Source of the DNA: Mycobacterium deserti
GTDB lineage: Bacteria; Actinomycetota; Actinomycetes; Mycobacteriales; Mycobacteriaceae
DNA: 64,000 nucleotides
Assembly (NCBI RefSeq): GCF_025345615.1
Contig: NZ_JAODWD010000001.1
Coordinates: forward strand, 310,001 to 374,000
Direction: 5' to 3'
Within the stretch, counting starts at the first letter, position 1. The number at the start of each line of letters is the position of its first letter. The notes beneath the pieces were generated by a model, which was not told where the DNA came from, did no database searches, and saw only the letters and a program-made list of their open reading frames with translations. The position numbers and the translations under genes are program-made. Positions 17,711-26,391 of the stretch are shown here, piece by piece.

Positions 17711-18921
17711 TACAACACAACCGATTTGACCTTGAGGTCGATGATCTCCTCCTCACCGAATCCCAACTCGGCAAGCAGCGCGTCGGTGTGCTCGCCGTGG
17801 CCAGGCGCACACTCAAGATCCATTGGGGTCTCGTCGAATTGCACGGGACTGGCCGCCAACGCGAACTCGTTGCCGTTGGCGTCGGTGGTGCGTGGCAGAT
17901 AGCCGTTGGCGATCGCCTGCGGATCGTCATGGATCTCCCGGGCTGTCCGCATCACGTCCCACACGCCATCGAATCCTTCGAAAGCCTTCTCCCAGTGTGC
18001 GAGGTCGTGTTCACCGAGTGTTCTTCGTAGTTCGGTGATGCAATCGGCACGATTACCGAAGCGCACCATCGCGTTGGCGAACCGCTCGTCGTCGATGAGA
18101 TCGGTACGGCCCAGGCGCGTGCAGAAATCGGCCCAGAATCGGTCTGCCTGTAGCAGGACGAAGGCGATGTGGCGGCCGTCGCGGGTCTTGTAGATGCTGG
18201 CGACGGGATTGGGCATCTCGGAGAGCTGGAATCGGGGGATGTCCTCGCCAGTGATACCCGCACCCACCACATCGGGACCGAGTTGCCAGATCGCGGCGTT
18301 GAGTAGAGAGACGTCCACGACCGACGGCTCGCCGGTGCGTTCCCGCTTGAACAATGCGCCGACAATGCCCGCAGCGATCGACAGGCCGCCGTAGACATCG
18401 CCGAACGCCGGTCGCTGGATCGGCGGATACGAACCATCCCCTGCGGCGTAAGCCTCACCGATTCCCCCGCGTGCCCAGTAGGCGGCCAGGTCGTACCCGC
18501 CTTGGCCTGCGAGATCGCCCTTGGTTCCGTAGCCGTGGCCACGAGCGTAGATGATCTTCGGGTTGCGCGCGCGCACCTGATCGATGTCGATGCCCATCCG
18601 TGCCCGCGAGTCGGGCAGCAGGTTCGTCACGAAAACGTCGGAGGTCTCGATCAGCTTCATCAGCACCTCGAGGCCTTCGGGGCTCGATGTGTTCAACCCG
18701 AAGCTGCGCTTGCCCCGGTTCGGTTGCTCGATGAAGTGGTTCACGCCACCCGCGCCGGGGACCAGTCCCGAGTTGATCAGCCCGCGCTGCGGGTCCCCGG
18801 TCTCGGGATGCTCGACCTTGATCACGTCGGCGCCCCAGTCGGCGAGCACGGCGCCCGCCGCCGGGACGAACGTCCATGCGGCTAGCTCGATTACGCGGAC
18901 ACCGTGGAGAATGTCGGTCAT
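17710..18921 (-). CDS. class III (CaiB/BaiF) CoA-transferase, 403 aa
   Basis: The N-terminal VIELAAWTFVPAAGAVLADWGADVIKVEHPETGDPQRG is diagnostic of the family III CoA-transferases. The GDVYGGLSIAAGIVGALFKRERTGEP segment follows near residue 170 and contains the Asp that carries the acyl intermediate. The enzyme transfers CoA between carboxylates without ATP. It starts within the stop of the aldehyde dehydrogenase gene (4-base overlap), so the acid from the aldehyde dehydrogenase could be its substrate. A close paralogue with the same VAQFTFVPSAGAVLADWGAD opening lies at 52917-54149. Confidence 0.93.
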   Translation of the reverse strand: MTDILHGVRVIELAAWTFVPAAGAVLADWGADVIKVEHPETGDPQRGLINSGLVPGAGGVNHFIEQPNRGKRSFGLNTSSPEGLEVLMKLIETSDVFVTNLLPDSRARMGIDIDQVRARNPKIIYARGHGYGTKGDLAGQGGYDLAAYWARGGIGEAYAAGDGSYPPIQRPAFGDVYGGLSIAAGIVGALFKRERTGEPSVVDVSLLNAAIWQLGPDVVGAGITGEDIPRFQLSEMPNPVASIYKTRDGRHIAFVLLQADRFWADFCTRLGRTDLIDDERFANAMVRFGNRADCITELRRTLGEHDLAHWEKAFEGFDGVWDVMRTAREIHDDPQAIANGYLPRTTDANGNEFALAASPVQFDETPMDLECAPGHGEHTDALLAELGFGEEEIIDLKVKSVVL

Positions 18922-20411
18922 TTCGGGTAGCCGATCGTCTTGGTCTGCAGATGCTGTTCGAAGCCCTCGACGCCGTTCTGGCGGCCGATGCCACTCATCT
19001 TGTAGCCTCCGAACGGGGCATCGGCGCCGTAGAACATGCCGCTGTTGACCATCAGCGACCCGGTGCGGATGCGGCGGGCCACGGCCATCGCCCGGTCGTC
19101 GGAGCCCATGATGGCGCCGGCGAGCCCGTAGGTGGAGTTGTTCGCCATCTCGACGGCGCCGTCGTCACCGCCGTCGTAAGGCGTGATCGACAGGACCGGC
19201 CCGAAGACCTCTTCTTGGAAGATGGTGTGGTCCGGTTCGACATCGGCGACGACCGTCGGGGCGACGAAGTATCCGCGGTCCAGGCCTTCGGGAACGCCGC
19301 CGCCGGCGGTGATCCGACCGCCGTCGGCCTTCGCGATCTCGATGTAGCCCAACACCCGCTCGCGTTGTTTGGCGGACACCAGCGGACCGCAGAAGGTGTT
19401 CGGATCCGCAGGGTCGCCGACCGTGAGCGCACCGAACGTCGCCGATGCCACCTCGACGGCCTGATCGTAATGTGACCGTGGTACAAGCATTCGCGTCGCG
19501 AGCGCACACCCCTGACCCGAATGCATGAGCGCGCCGAGACAACCGGGCAATGCGATGTTCATGTCTGCGTCGTCGAGAACCAGGTAAGCCGACTTGCCGC
19601 CGAGCTCGAGCATGTTGCGCTTCATGCTGTCGGCCGAGAGCCGCTGGATCAGCTTGCCGACCGCGGTCGAGCCGGTGAACGAGATCATGTCGACGCGCGG
19701 ATCGGTGACCAGCCGCTGCGCGATGTCGTTGTTCGAGGCGGGAACGATGTTGACGACCCCGGGTGGGATGTCGGTCTTCTCGGCGATGATCCGGCCCCAT
19801 CGCAATGCGCTCCACGGCGTCTCGATGGCAGGCTTGAGAACCATCGTATTTCCGGTCGCGAGGACCTGCCCCATCTTGTTGCTGATGATCTCGAACGGGA
19901 AGTTCCATGGCGTGATGGCGCCGACCACTCCCATCGGCTCCTTGACCACCATGCGGTTGTACGGGACGCCCATCTTGGCGTCCTCGTCGAGCATCCGCTC
20001 CCACGCGAACTCGGAGATGTGCTGGGCGGGCCACCGCACGGCGTCCGCGAGCGGCCATTCCAGCTGGGCGATGAACGTCATTCCGACCGTCGCGCCGACT
20101 TCGGCGATCAACTCGGCGCGCATGTCCTCCTTCTCCTCCTGCAGCGCATCGTGCAATTGCATGAGGCAGCGCTGGCGGAACTCGTGGTTCGTCGACCAGT
20201 CGGTGGTGTCGAACGCGCGGCGCGCGGCGGCGATGGCGGCATCCATGTCGTCGGCCGACCCGTCGGTGCACGTGCCGAGCAACTCTTCGGTCGCGGGATT
20301 GATGTTGTCGGCGGTCTCCCCGGTCGACGACTCACGCAGCTGCCCGTCGATGTAGAGACGGCTCTCCGGATTAAATTGGACGGTTGTTGCGGCGACCGGC
20401 GAAGCCGTCAT
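18918..20411 (-). CDS. NAD(P)-dependent aldehyde dehydrogenase, 497 aa
   Basis: It oxidises an aldehyde to the acid. The key features are GAITPWNFPFE (about 164-174), FTGSTAVGK for cofactor binding (about 245-253), the general base Glu269 in LELGGKS, and the nucleophile Cys302 in HSGQGCA. The C-terminus has PFGGYKMSGIGRQNGVEGF. All catalytic residues are intact. It is the first gene of the operon with the CoA-transferase and the VOC protein. It diverges from the acyl-CoA dehydrogenase at 20525 across an AT-rich promoter. This set could take an alcohol- or aldehyde-bearing side chain to the CoA ester. Confidence 0.95.
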   Translation of the reverse strand: MTASPVAATTVQFNPESRLYIDGQLRESSTGETADNINPATEELLGTCTDGSADDMDAAIAAARRAFDTTDWSTNHEFRQRCLMQLHDALQEEKEDMRAELIAEVGATVGMTFIAQLEWPLADAVRWPAQHISEFAWERMLDEDAKMGVPYNRMVVKEPMGVVGAITPWNFPFEIISNKMGQVLATGNTMVLKPAIETPWSALRWGRIIAEKTDIPPGVVNIVPASNNDIAQRLVTDPRVDMISFTGSTAVGKLIQRLSADSMKRNMLELGGKSAYLVLDDADMNIALPGCLGALMHSGQGCALATRMLVPRSHYDQAVEVASATFGALTVGDPADPNTFCGPLVSAKQRERVLGYIEIAKADGGRITAGGGVPEGLDRGYFVAPTVVADVEPDHTIFQEEVFGPVLSITPYDGGDDGAVEMANNSTYGLAGAIMGSDDRAMAVARRIRTGSLMVNSGMFYGADAPFGGYKMSGIGRQNGVEGFEQHLQTKTIGYPK

Positions 20412-20448
20412 TGTCGCTTCCTCTCACTGGACTGTCGGCGTGGGCTAG

Positions 20449-20475
20449 TGTACCTCTTATAGATAATTGTTTAGC
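20449..20475. promoter_or_regulatory. AT-rich divergent promoter element
   Basis: CTTATAGATAATTGTTTAG (20456-20474), on a GC-rich background between the aldehyde dehydrogenase and acyl-CoA dehydrogenase genes. On the minus strand it reads CTAAACAATTATCTATAAG, similar to the AAACAG-type elements at 2729 and 32793. The word AATTATCTAT also recurs near 48520. Confidence 0.4.
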
Positions 20476-20524
20476 TGATTCGTCCGGCCGGCCGAATCCC
20501 CGGAAGGTCATGGAAGGGCGAGCG

Positions 20525-21745
20525 GTGTCGGTCCCAATTGACGATGCGGTGAACGATAGTCGCCGCGGCGACTACCTCGAGGATGTTGCGCTCTATCGCC
20601 ACGACTTCCGTCAGTATCTGCGCACGCTGGACTGCGCGGACCAATGGCGGTCGGCGGCGAGCATGACCGCCGAGGATGGCTTGGCGCACGACGCCACGGT
20701 GATGGCGCGGCTGAACGCCGATGGCTGGAACCGCTACGGATGGCCCGAGTCCGCCGGTGGGCACGGTGGCAACGAAATTTATCGCGCCGTCTACTTCGAG
20801 GAACTCGGCTACGCGATGCTCCCGATCCCCGCCCAGGCGTGGACGCTGGAGGTGATGGGCCCAGCGGTGCTGAAGTTCGCGCCCGCCCTGGCCGCCGAAT
20901 TTCTACCCGGCTACCTCAGGGGTGCGGAGTGGTGGGGCCAGGGGTTCTCCGAGCCCGAATCGGGGAGCGATCTGGCGTCCCTGCGCACGCGAGCGACCGA
21001 CGACGGATCCGGCGACTTCGTCGTCAACGGCCAGAAGATCTGGACCAGCCAGGGCAGCACCGCCAAACGCCTCTGCGTGCTCGTGCGAACCGGCGCGTCC
21101 GATAGCCGTCATCGCGGGCTGTCGATGCTGTTGATTGACACCGACGCGCCCGGCATGACGGTGCGGCCGATCGCACTGGCAAGCGGCCGCCGCGAGCTGT
21201 CTGAGGTGTTCTTCGACGATGTGCGTGTCCCCCGCGAGCGGTTGGTCGGCGATGTCGACGCCGGCTGGGCCGTGACGATGTTCCTGATGCAGTACGAGCG
21301 CGGCATGTACGGCTATGCGGTCCTGAACAAGGTCCTCACCGAGTTGGGACGGCTGCGCGAATACATGGTCACCCGCGGCGCCAGTACGTCGCAGCGCGAA
21401 CGGTTCGCCCGCGTGTACGTTGACGTCATCGCCGCCCAGGCCCGTGCCGCGACGACGGTGCGCAAACTCGCGGCAGGCGAGCCCGTGGGTGCCGACAGCA
21501 GCATCGACAAGCTCCTGTTCAGCCGCGCCGAGCGCGACGTGAACGACCTTCTGTTGGATGTCGCGCGCGACCACATGATGGTCGGTGCCCGTGCCGGTGT
21601 CGGACAGGAAGCCGAACTCGACACCGCCCGCGCGGAGTGGTGGTACTCGCGCGCCGCAACGATCATGGGAGGCACCGCCGAAGTGCAGCGCGGGATCATC
21701 GCCGACCATCTGCTCGGGCTGCCCAAGGAAAGGCGGGCATCGTGA
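20525..21745 (+). CDS. acyl-CoA dehydrogenase, catalytic-type subunit, 406 aa
   Basis: It has the FAD-site motif SEPESGSDLASLRTRA, VVNGQKIWTSQGS in the beta domain and the C-terminal TIMGGTAEVQRGIIADHLLGLPKE with its conserved Glu. GTG 20525 is chosen as start because GGAAGG lies about 8 bases upstream; longer frames would begin inside the promoter. It overlaps by GTGA with the shorter dehydrogenase-like gene that follows. A long and a short FadE encoded in tandem resemble the alpha2beta2 dehydrogenases of sterol side-chain catabolism (ChsE1/ChsE2 type), where only one subunit carries the base. Confidence 0.9.
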   Translation: MSVPIDDAVNDSRRGDYLEDVALYRHDFRQYLRTLDCADQWRSAASMTAEDGLAHDATVMARLNADGWNRYGWPESAGGHGGNEIYRAVYFEELGYAMLPIPAQAWTLEVMGPAVLKFAPALAAEFLPGYLRGAEWWGQGFSEPESGSDLASLRTRATDDGSGDFVVNGQKIWTSQGSTAKRLCVLVRTGASDSRHRGLSMLLIDTDAPGMTVRPIALASGRRELSEVFFDDVRVPRERLVGDVDAGWAVTMFLMQYERGMYGYAVLNKVLTELGRLREYMVTRGASTSQRERFARVYVDVIAAQARAATTVRKLAAGEPVGADSSIDKLLFSRAERDVNDLLLDVARDHMMVGARAGVGQEAELDTARAEWWYSRAATIMGGTAEVQRGIIADHLLGLPKERRAS

Positions 21746-22740
21746 ACATCCGCCCGCAAGGAGCACGTTCGGCGGATGAGGCGTGGCCGATGGTCGAAGA
21801 GGCGGTGTTCCGGCTCTTCGACGACCTGGCCGCCAAGCAGGAACACGTCGTCCTCGGTCCCCGACTCGACGAACTGGGCTGGGCCGAGATCGAATCCGAG
21901 TATCCGATCGAAGCCTGTGGGCTCCTGTTCCGGGCGCAGGGCCGTTCGTTGGCAGTCACCGATGCGCTGGATCGCGTGATGATCGCCGAGTTGAGATCGC
22001 TGTTGGACGGGGAGGTCAACGCCATCGTGCTGCCGGGGCTCAGCCACGGCTACGCCCCGAGCTCAAACGAAGACCAGGTCAAAGGCATCGTGCTCGGTCC
22101 GCTGCGCGGCCGCGTCGCCGTGCCGGTCTCTCGCGCAATGGGCACGGTCTCCATCGCCGTTCTCGATGCCGACAGTCTGCGCGGTGAACGCATGGACACC
22201 TTCGATTCGTCGGTCACGTGGACTCGCGTCGACGGCTCGGTCGACGGCGAGTTGGTCGACGCGTCGACCGAATGGGGTCGGGCAATCGCCGCGGCGCACC
22301 GCGCGATCGCGACCGAGCTGATCGGGCTGGCCGACCAGGGACTGCGGATCGCCGTCGACCACATCAGCGTGCGCAAACAGTTCGGCGTGCCAATCGGCTC
22401 GCTGCAATCGCCTCGCCACGCCCTCGCCGATGCCGCGGCAACGCTGGAGGGTGCCCGGGCGCTACTCGGCGAATCCTGGTGCTTCGGGGGGGTTCTGTCG
22501 GCACAGACCGCGAAAGTGGCCGCGGGCCGCGCACACCGGGCCGTCAGCGACGCGGCGCTGCAGGTGTGCGGGGCAATCGGCGTCACTGCCGAGCACGACC
22601 TACATCGCTATGTCGCACGCGGACTCCAGGTGGACTCGCTGTGCGGTTCCTACCTTCAGCTGGAGTCGCTGCTCGCCGACCGCTTGTTCGACATCTACGA
22701 ACCAGGTCGCGCGCTGCCCGCGATCATCAGTTGGGAATGA
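21742..22740 (+). CDS. acyl-CoA dehydrogenase-like second subunit, 332 aa
   Basis: It is shorter than a normal FadE. The middle domain lacks the SEPxxGSDL FAD motif, and the C-terminus lacks the GGTxE block. It keeps the C-terminal helical bundle with DHISVRKQFGVPIGSLQSPRHALADAA and LQVCGAIGVTAEHDLHRYVARG. These are the marks of the non-catalytic or FAD-sharing partner in heteromeric mycobacterial dehydrogenases. The start GTG 21742 lies in the stop of the catalytic-type subunit (GTGA). I infer a heterotetramer with the product of 20525-21745. Confidence 0.85.
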   Translation: MNIRPQGARSADEAWPMVEEAVFRLFDDLAAKQEHVVLGPRLDELGWAEIESEYPIEACGLLFRAQGRSLAVTDALDRVMIAELRSLLDGEVNAIVLPGLSHGYAPSSNEDQVKGIVLGPLRGRVAVPVSRAMGTVSIAVLDADSLRGERMDTFDSSVTWTRVDGSVDGELVDASTEWGRAIAAAHRAIATELIGLADQGLRIAVDHISVRKQFGVPIGSLQSPRHALADAAATLEGARALLGESWCFGGVLSAQTAKVAAGRAHRAVSDAALQVCGAIGVTAEHDLHRYVARGLQVDSLCGSYLQLESLLADRLFDIYEPGRALPAIISWE

Positions 22741-22753
22741 CGAAGGAAAAACT

Positions 22754-23896
22754 TTGCGCCGCAATATCTTCGAAGAGATTCACGACGACTTCCGTGCCAC
22801 CGCCCGGGAGTTTTTCGAACGGGAGTGCGTCCCGAACGTGGAGAAGTGGGAACGCGACGGGAAGGTCGGCCGTGAGGCCTGGCTGGCCGCCGGTGAACAC
22901 GGATTGATCGGCTGGGAGTTCGACGAGAAGTACGGCGGGCTCGGACTCAAGGACTACCGGTTCAACCAGATCATCTCCGAGGAGATGTTCATGACCGGAT
23001 CCGTCGGCATCGGCCTGGGTGTGCAGAACGACATCCTGATGCCCTACCTGAACAACCTCACGACCGACGAACAGAAGGAACGCTGGCTTCCTGGCTTCAT
23101 CTCCGGCGAGTTGATCGGGTCGGTGGCCATGTCCGAACCGGCCGCGGGTTCCGACCTTGCGGGTATCAAGACCACCGCGCGCGACAACGGCGACCACTGG
23201 GTGGTGAACGGGCAGAAGACATTCATCAGCAATGGCCTGCTTTCCAAACTGGTGCTCACCGCCGTGAAGACGGACCCCTCGGCCCGCCACAAGGGCATCA
23301 GCCTGCTGATGATCGAGGACGGCATGGAGGGCTTCACGCGCGGTCGCAAGCTCGACAAGATCGGCCAGTACTCCGCCGACACGGCCGAACTGTTCTTCGA
23401 GGACGTCAAGGTGCCCAAGAAGAACCTCGTCGGCGAATTGAACCGAGGCTTCTACCACCTGGTGTCCAACTTGCCCAGCGAGCGCGTCGGGGTGGCCTGC
23501 TACGCGCTGCCCGCCGCGCGGCGAGCGCTGGAGCTCACCAAGGCATACGCGCTGGAGCGCACGGCGTTCGGGCAGCCGATTGGCACCTTTCAGGTCAACC
23601 GGCATTTCCTCGCCGAGATGCAGACCAAGCTCGACGCCGCGCAGACCTATCTCGACCAGTGTGTGTTGTCGGTCAACGACGGGACGCTGTCCGATGCCGA
23701 CGCGGCCGGGCTGAAGTGGTGGACGTCGGAGGTCCAGTGGGAGATCATCGACCGCTGCCTGCAGCTGCACGGCGGCTACGGCTACATCAACGAGTACGAG
23801 GTGGCCCGGTTGTGGCGCGACTCGCGGGTGCAGCGGTTGTATGCCGGGACCACTGAGATCATGAAAGATCTGATGGGGAGAGCAATGGGGTACTAG
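22754..23896 (+). CDS. long-chain-type acyl-CoA dehydrogenase, 380 aa
   Basis: A self-sufficient FadE with MSEPAAGSDLAGIKTTA, VVNGQKTFISNG and YALERTAFGQPIGTFQVNRH. It ends QLHGGYGYINEYEVARLWRD...YAGTTEIMKDLMGRAMG, where the Glu of AGTTE is the expected base. The rare start TTG 22754 is preferred because GAAGGAA lies just upstream; all longer frames run inside the previous gene. It sits 13 bases after the paired dehydrogenases in the same orientation. It probably acts on a longer straight-chain ester or a later cycle. Confidence 0.9.
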   Translation: MRRNIFEEIHDDFRATAREFFERECVPNVEKWERDGKVGREAWLAAGEHGLIGWEFDEKYGGLGLKDYRFNQIISEEMFMTGSVGIGLGVQNDILMPYLNNLTTDEQKERWLPGFISGELIGSVAMSEPAAGSDLAGIKTTARDNGDHWVVNGQKTFISNGLLSKLVLTAVKTDPSARHKGISLLMIEDGMEGFTRGRKLDKIGQYSADTAELFFEDVKVPKKNLVGELNRGFYHLVSNLPSERVGVACYALPAARRALELTKAYALERTAFGQPIGTFQVNRHFLAEMQTKLDAAQTYLDQCVLSVNDGTLSDADAAGLKWWTSEVQWEIIDRCLQLHGGYGYINEYEVARLWRDSRVQRLYAGTTEIMKDLMGRAMGY

Positions 23897-23960
23897 CGAT
23901 GAGCTTGATCACGATGCTGGCGCGGATGCCCGAGTCACTGGTGCAATTCAGTTAACCTGC

Positions 23961-23981
23961 CAAACAGTTAGTTGATTCAAC
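23961..23981. promoter_or_regulatory. GntR promoter element with 11-bp inverted repeat
   Basis: CAAACAG is followed by TTA and then GTTGATTCAAC (23971-23981), a perfect GTTGA-n-TCAAC dyad. It ends 19 bases before the GntR start. A related dyad, TTGAA-n3-TTCAA, lies at 32807-32819. Autoregulation is likely by analogy. The rest of 23897-24000 shows only an 18-codon open frame (23899-23955) of doubtful meaning. Confidence 0.45.
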
Positions 23982-24000
23982 CGAGCGGTGGAGGGTCGAT

Positions 24001-24741
24001 ATGGAGGTCACCAGCCTTCGGGAACCGAAGATGGCCGATCGGGTGGCCACCGTGCTGCGCAAAATGTTCATCCGCGGTGAGATCACCGAGGGCACCATGC
24101 TGCCACCCGAATCGGAGCTGATGGAGCGCTTCGGCGTGTCCCGGCCGACCCTTCGCGAGGCGTTCCGCGTCCTCGAATCCGAATCGCTCATCGAAGTACA
24201 GCGCGGTGTTCGCGGCGGCGCCCGTGTCACCCGGCCCCGGCGCGAAACGTTGGCCCGGTACGCCGGCCTGATCCTCGAGTACGAGGGTGTGACCCTCAAA
24301 GACGTCTACGACGCCCGTATGACGCTCGAGACGCCGATGATCGTGGAGCTGGCCAAGAGTCGCAACGCAGCCGTGATCGCCGAACTGGAGGGCATCGTCG
24401 AGCGTGAGGCCCAGCTGAAGCCTGGTAGTGACGCCGTCGACCAGCTGACCGACTTCCATGCCGCGGTCGCCCGATTGTCGGGCAACAAGACCCTGCAGAT
24501 CATCAGCGCCATGCTCCACCACATCATCGAAAAGGCCAACCGTTCGCTTCAGCCGACGAAGGGCGACCGGGCGGAGGGTGCGGTACGCCGCTCGGCCAAG
24601 ACACATCGCATGGTGCTGGATCTGATCAAGGCCGGTGAGGCTGAGAAGGCCGGCGAGCTGTGGCGCAAGCACCTGCAGAAGGCCGAGGAGTTCGTCCTCG
24701 CCGGTGCCGAATTGTCGACAGTCGTCGACCTTCTCGAATGA
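24001..24741 (+). CDS. GntR-family (FadR subfamily) regulator, 246 aa
   Basis: The N-terminal winged helix is clear: LPPESELMERFGVSRPTLREAFRVLESESLIEVQRGVRGGARV. The C-terminal helical FCD domain is VYDARMTLETPMIVELAKS...TDFHAAVARLSGNKTLQIIS. FadR-type proteins bind acyl-CoA or organic acids and control fatty-acid genes. The start ATG 24001 has GGAGGG 6 bases upstream. It is coupled by ATGA to a thioesterase-like gene. Its position in the middle of the island makes it the best candidate for binding the shared AT-rich promoter elements. The second GntR at 52010 is a paralogue. Confidence 0.92.
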   Translation: MEVTSLREPKMADRVATVLRKMFIRGEITEGTMLPPESELMERFGVSRPTLREAFRVLESESLIEVQRGVRGGARVTRPRRETLARYAGLILEYEGVTLKDVYDARMTLETPMIVELAKSRNAAVIAELEGIVEREAQLKPGSDAVDQLTDFHAAVARLSGNKTLQIISAMLHHIIEKANRSLQPTKGDRAEGAVRRSAKTHRMVLDLIKAGEAEKAGELWRKHLQKAEEFVLAGAELSTVVDLLE

Positions 24742-25571
24742 CGCGGACAGACCGGCGCCCCGATGTTCTCATCGAGACCCCAATGCACGTGCTGCGGCGT
24801 TTCGGTATCGAGATGATCGACGCGAACGTCGAGAACGAGACCGCGGCGATGTCGATGTCGTTGGCGGGCATGCGCAATCCGTTCAACGATACGCCGACGG
24901 TCGGGCCACTTGGTGTGCTCGTGGATGCAGTCAGCGGGTTCGTGAACCACTTCCGGCACGACACCGGCGAGTGGACGGTGTCCACCGAGTTGACCCTCGA
25001 GCTGAGTCCGGACGGAAGCGACCGCGCCAGCGCAGACGATGCCGCACCGGTCGTCGCACTCGGCCGGTTGTTGGGTCCCCGGGGTAGCACCTCCCTGTCG
25101 TTCTGCACGCTGACGTGTGACGACGTCGTGATCGGTGGCGGCACCGTACGGTCCTTCTTCGTCACCCCCGACCAAGTCGTCCGCGACGAACCCGACGAGA
25201 CGCTGCACCGGACCGAATCGACACCGCTCTCGGAGTTGCTGGCCGTGGAGACGGGCGTCGCCTCCGCCGATATATGCGTTCTTCGCCAGCGGCCGGATCC
25301 CTTCCTCGACAACGCCGTCGGGGTCGTCAACGGCGGCGTCGCCTCGGCCGGTCTCGAACTCGCAGCATCCGCGGTGATGAACAACGGTGGGCGGACGATG
25401 CGCACGGCATCGGTCAGGGTGAACTTCCTGCGCCCCTTCCTCGCCGGCGATCATTCCCGCTACGAGGCCTCGCCCCTGAGGATCGGCAGAGCGATGGCAG
25501 TCGCCGATGCGCAGGCGCTCGCCGAGGACGGCAGGCCCGCGTTAGCGGCCCGCGTCACGGCCTATCGTTAG
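24738..25571 (+). CDS. hotdog-fold thioesterase-like protein (PaaI type, double hotdog), 277 aa
   Basis: The protein has two related halves. The first contains MRNPFNDTPTVGPLGVLVDAVSGF. The second contains LDNAVGVVNGGVASAGLELAAS, matching the PaaI-type HGG helix, and then RTASVRVNFLRPFLAGDHSRYEA, a typical hotdog strand pair. Such proteins hydrolyse acyl-CoA or hydrate enoyl-CoA. The expected catalytic Asp/Glu on the helix is not obvious. It is translationally coupled to the GntR regulator (ATGA), so the regulator's ligand may be its substrate or product. It is convergent with the crotonase gene (3-base gap). Confidence 0.72.
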   Translation: MTRTDRRPDVLIETPMHVLRRFGIEMIDANVENETAAMSMSLAGMRNPFNDTPTVGPLGVLVDAVSGFVNHFRHDTGEWTVSTELTLELSPDGSDRASADDAAPVVALGRLLGPRGSTSLSFCTLTCDDVVIGGGTVRSFFVTPDQVVRDEPDETLHRTESTPLSELLAVETGVASADICVLRQRPDPFLDNAVGVVNGGVASAGLELAASAVMNNGGRTMRTASVRVNFLRPFLAGDHSRYEASPLRIGRAMAVADAQALAEDGRPALAARVTAYR

Positions 25572-25574
25572 CCG

Positions 25575-26384
25575 CTACTTCTTCGATCGCGCGCGGAACG
25601 CGGCGACCCTCTCCTGGAATTCCGGCGTCGAGAACGATGTGAGTTCCTCGGCCAGCGCGTATTCGAGCACACCCTGCGCGGCGCGGGCCAGGTGCATGTT
25701 CAGCGCCACTTTCGACGACCGCAATGCCTGCGGCGGCAGCGCGGCGAACCGCTCCCCCAGAGCCAGTGCCTCGTCGAGCACCTCGCGGTCGGGTACGACC
25801 TTGGTGACCAGGTTCAGCTTTTCGGCGATCGGTGCGGTGATGCGGTCGCCGAGAAGAACGTACTCCTTGGCCTTCATCATGCCGATCAGCAGAGGCAGCA
25901 TCGCGGCGCCGCCGTCACCGGCAGTCAACCCCACCGCTACGTGCGGGTCAGCGAGGTAGCTGTTCTCCCCCATCACCAGCAGGTCGGACAGCAGAGCGAT
26001 CGAACAGCCCAGCCCCACCGCCGGGCCGTTGACCGCGGATACCAAGGGTTTGGGGAAGTTGATCACCTCGAGGAAAACCGTTCGCGCCTCGTGTATTTGA
26101 AAGGTGCGCGCTACCTCGTCTTCGATGAGGCGGCCGAACATCACCATGTCCCCGCCCGCTGAAAAAGCTTTACCGACACCGGTCGTCACGACCGCCTTGA
26201 CGTCGTCGTCGGCATCGAGCACCTTCCAGACGGTCGCGAAGGCATGATGCACCTCCTCGGTGACGGCGTTCAGCGCCTCCGGCCGGTTGATGCTCACGAC
26301 ATGGACATTGCCGCGCTTCTCCACCAAGAGCCACGGCGCAAACTGCTCGTAGCCGGCGAGTGTCGCGATCTGCGAGGTGGTCAT
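25575..26384 (-). CDS. crotonase-family (enoyl-CoA hydratase/isomerase-like) protein, 269 aa
   Basis: The crotonase fold is shown by VVSINRPEALNAV, the oxyanion loop FSAGGDM (about 74-80) and the second oxyanion strand NGPAVGLGCSIALLSDLLV (about 119-137). The two Glu residues used by hydratases align with Ser128 (GLGCS) and His148 (DPHVAVGL), so simple hydration is unlikely. The family also includes isomerases, hydrolases and C-C lyases. ATG 26384 is taken as start because AGGAGCTTC lies directly before it. It follows the thiolase gene after 7 bases and is the last gene of its operon. Confidence 0.88.
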   Translation of the reverse strand: MTTSQIATLAGYEQFAPWLLVEKRGNVHVVSINRPEALNAVTEEVHHAFATVWKVLDADDDVKAVVTTGVGKAFSAGGDMVMFGRLIEDEVARTFQIHEARTVFLEVINFPKPLVSAVNGPAVGLGCSIALLSDLLVMGENSYLADPHVAVGLTAGDGGAAMLPLLIGMMKAKEYVLLGDRITAPIAEKLNLVTKVVPDREVLDEALALGERFAALPPQALRSSKVALNMHLARAAQGVLEYALAEELTSFSTPEFQERVAAFRARSKK

Positions 26385-26391
26385 GAAGCTC

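Noticed and set aside
23899..23955. 18-codon open frame between an acyl-CoA dehydrogenase and the GntR gene
   Set aside because: Too short to judge, with no good ribosome-binding site; it may be a remnant or chance.
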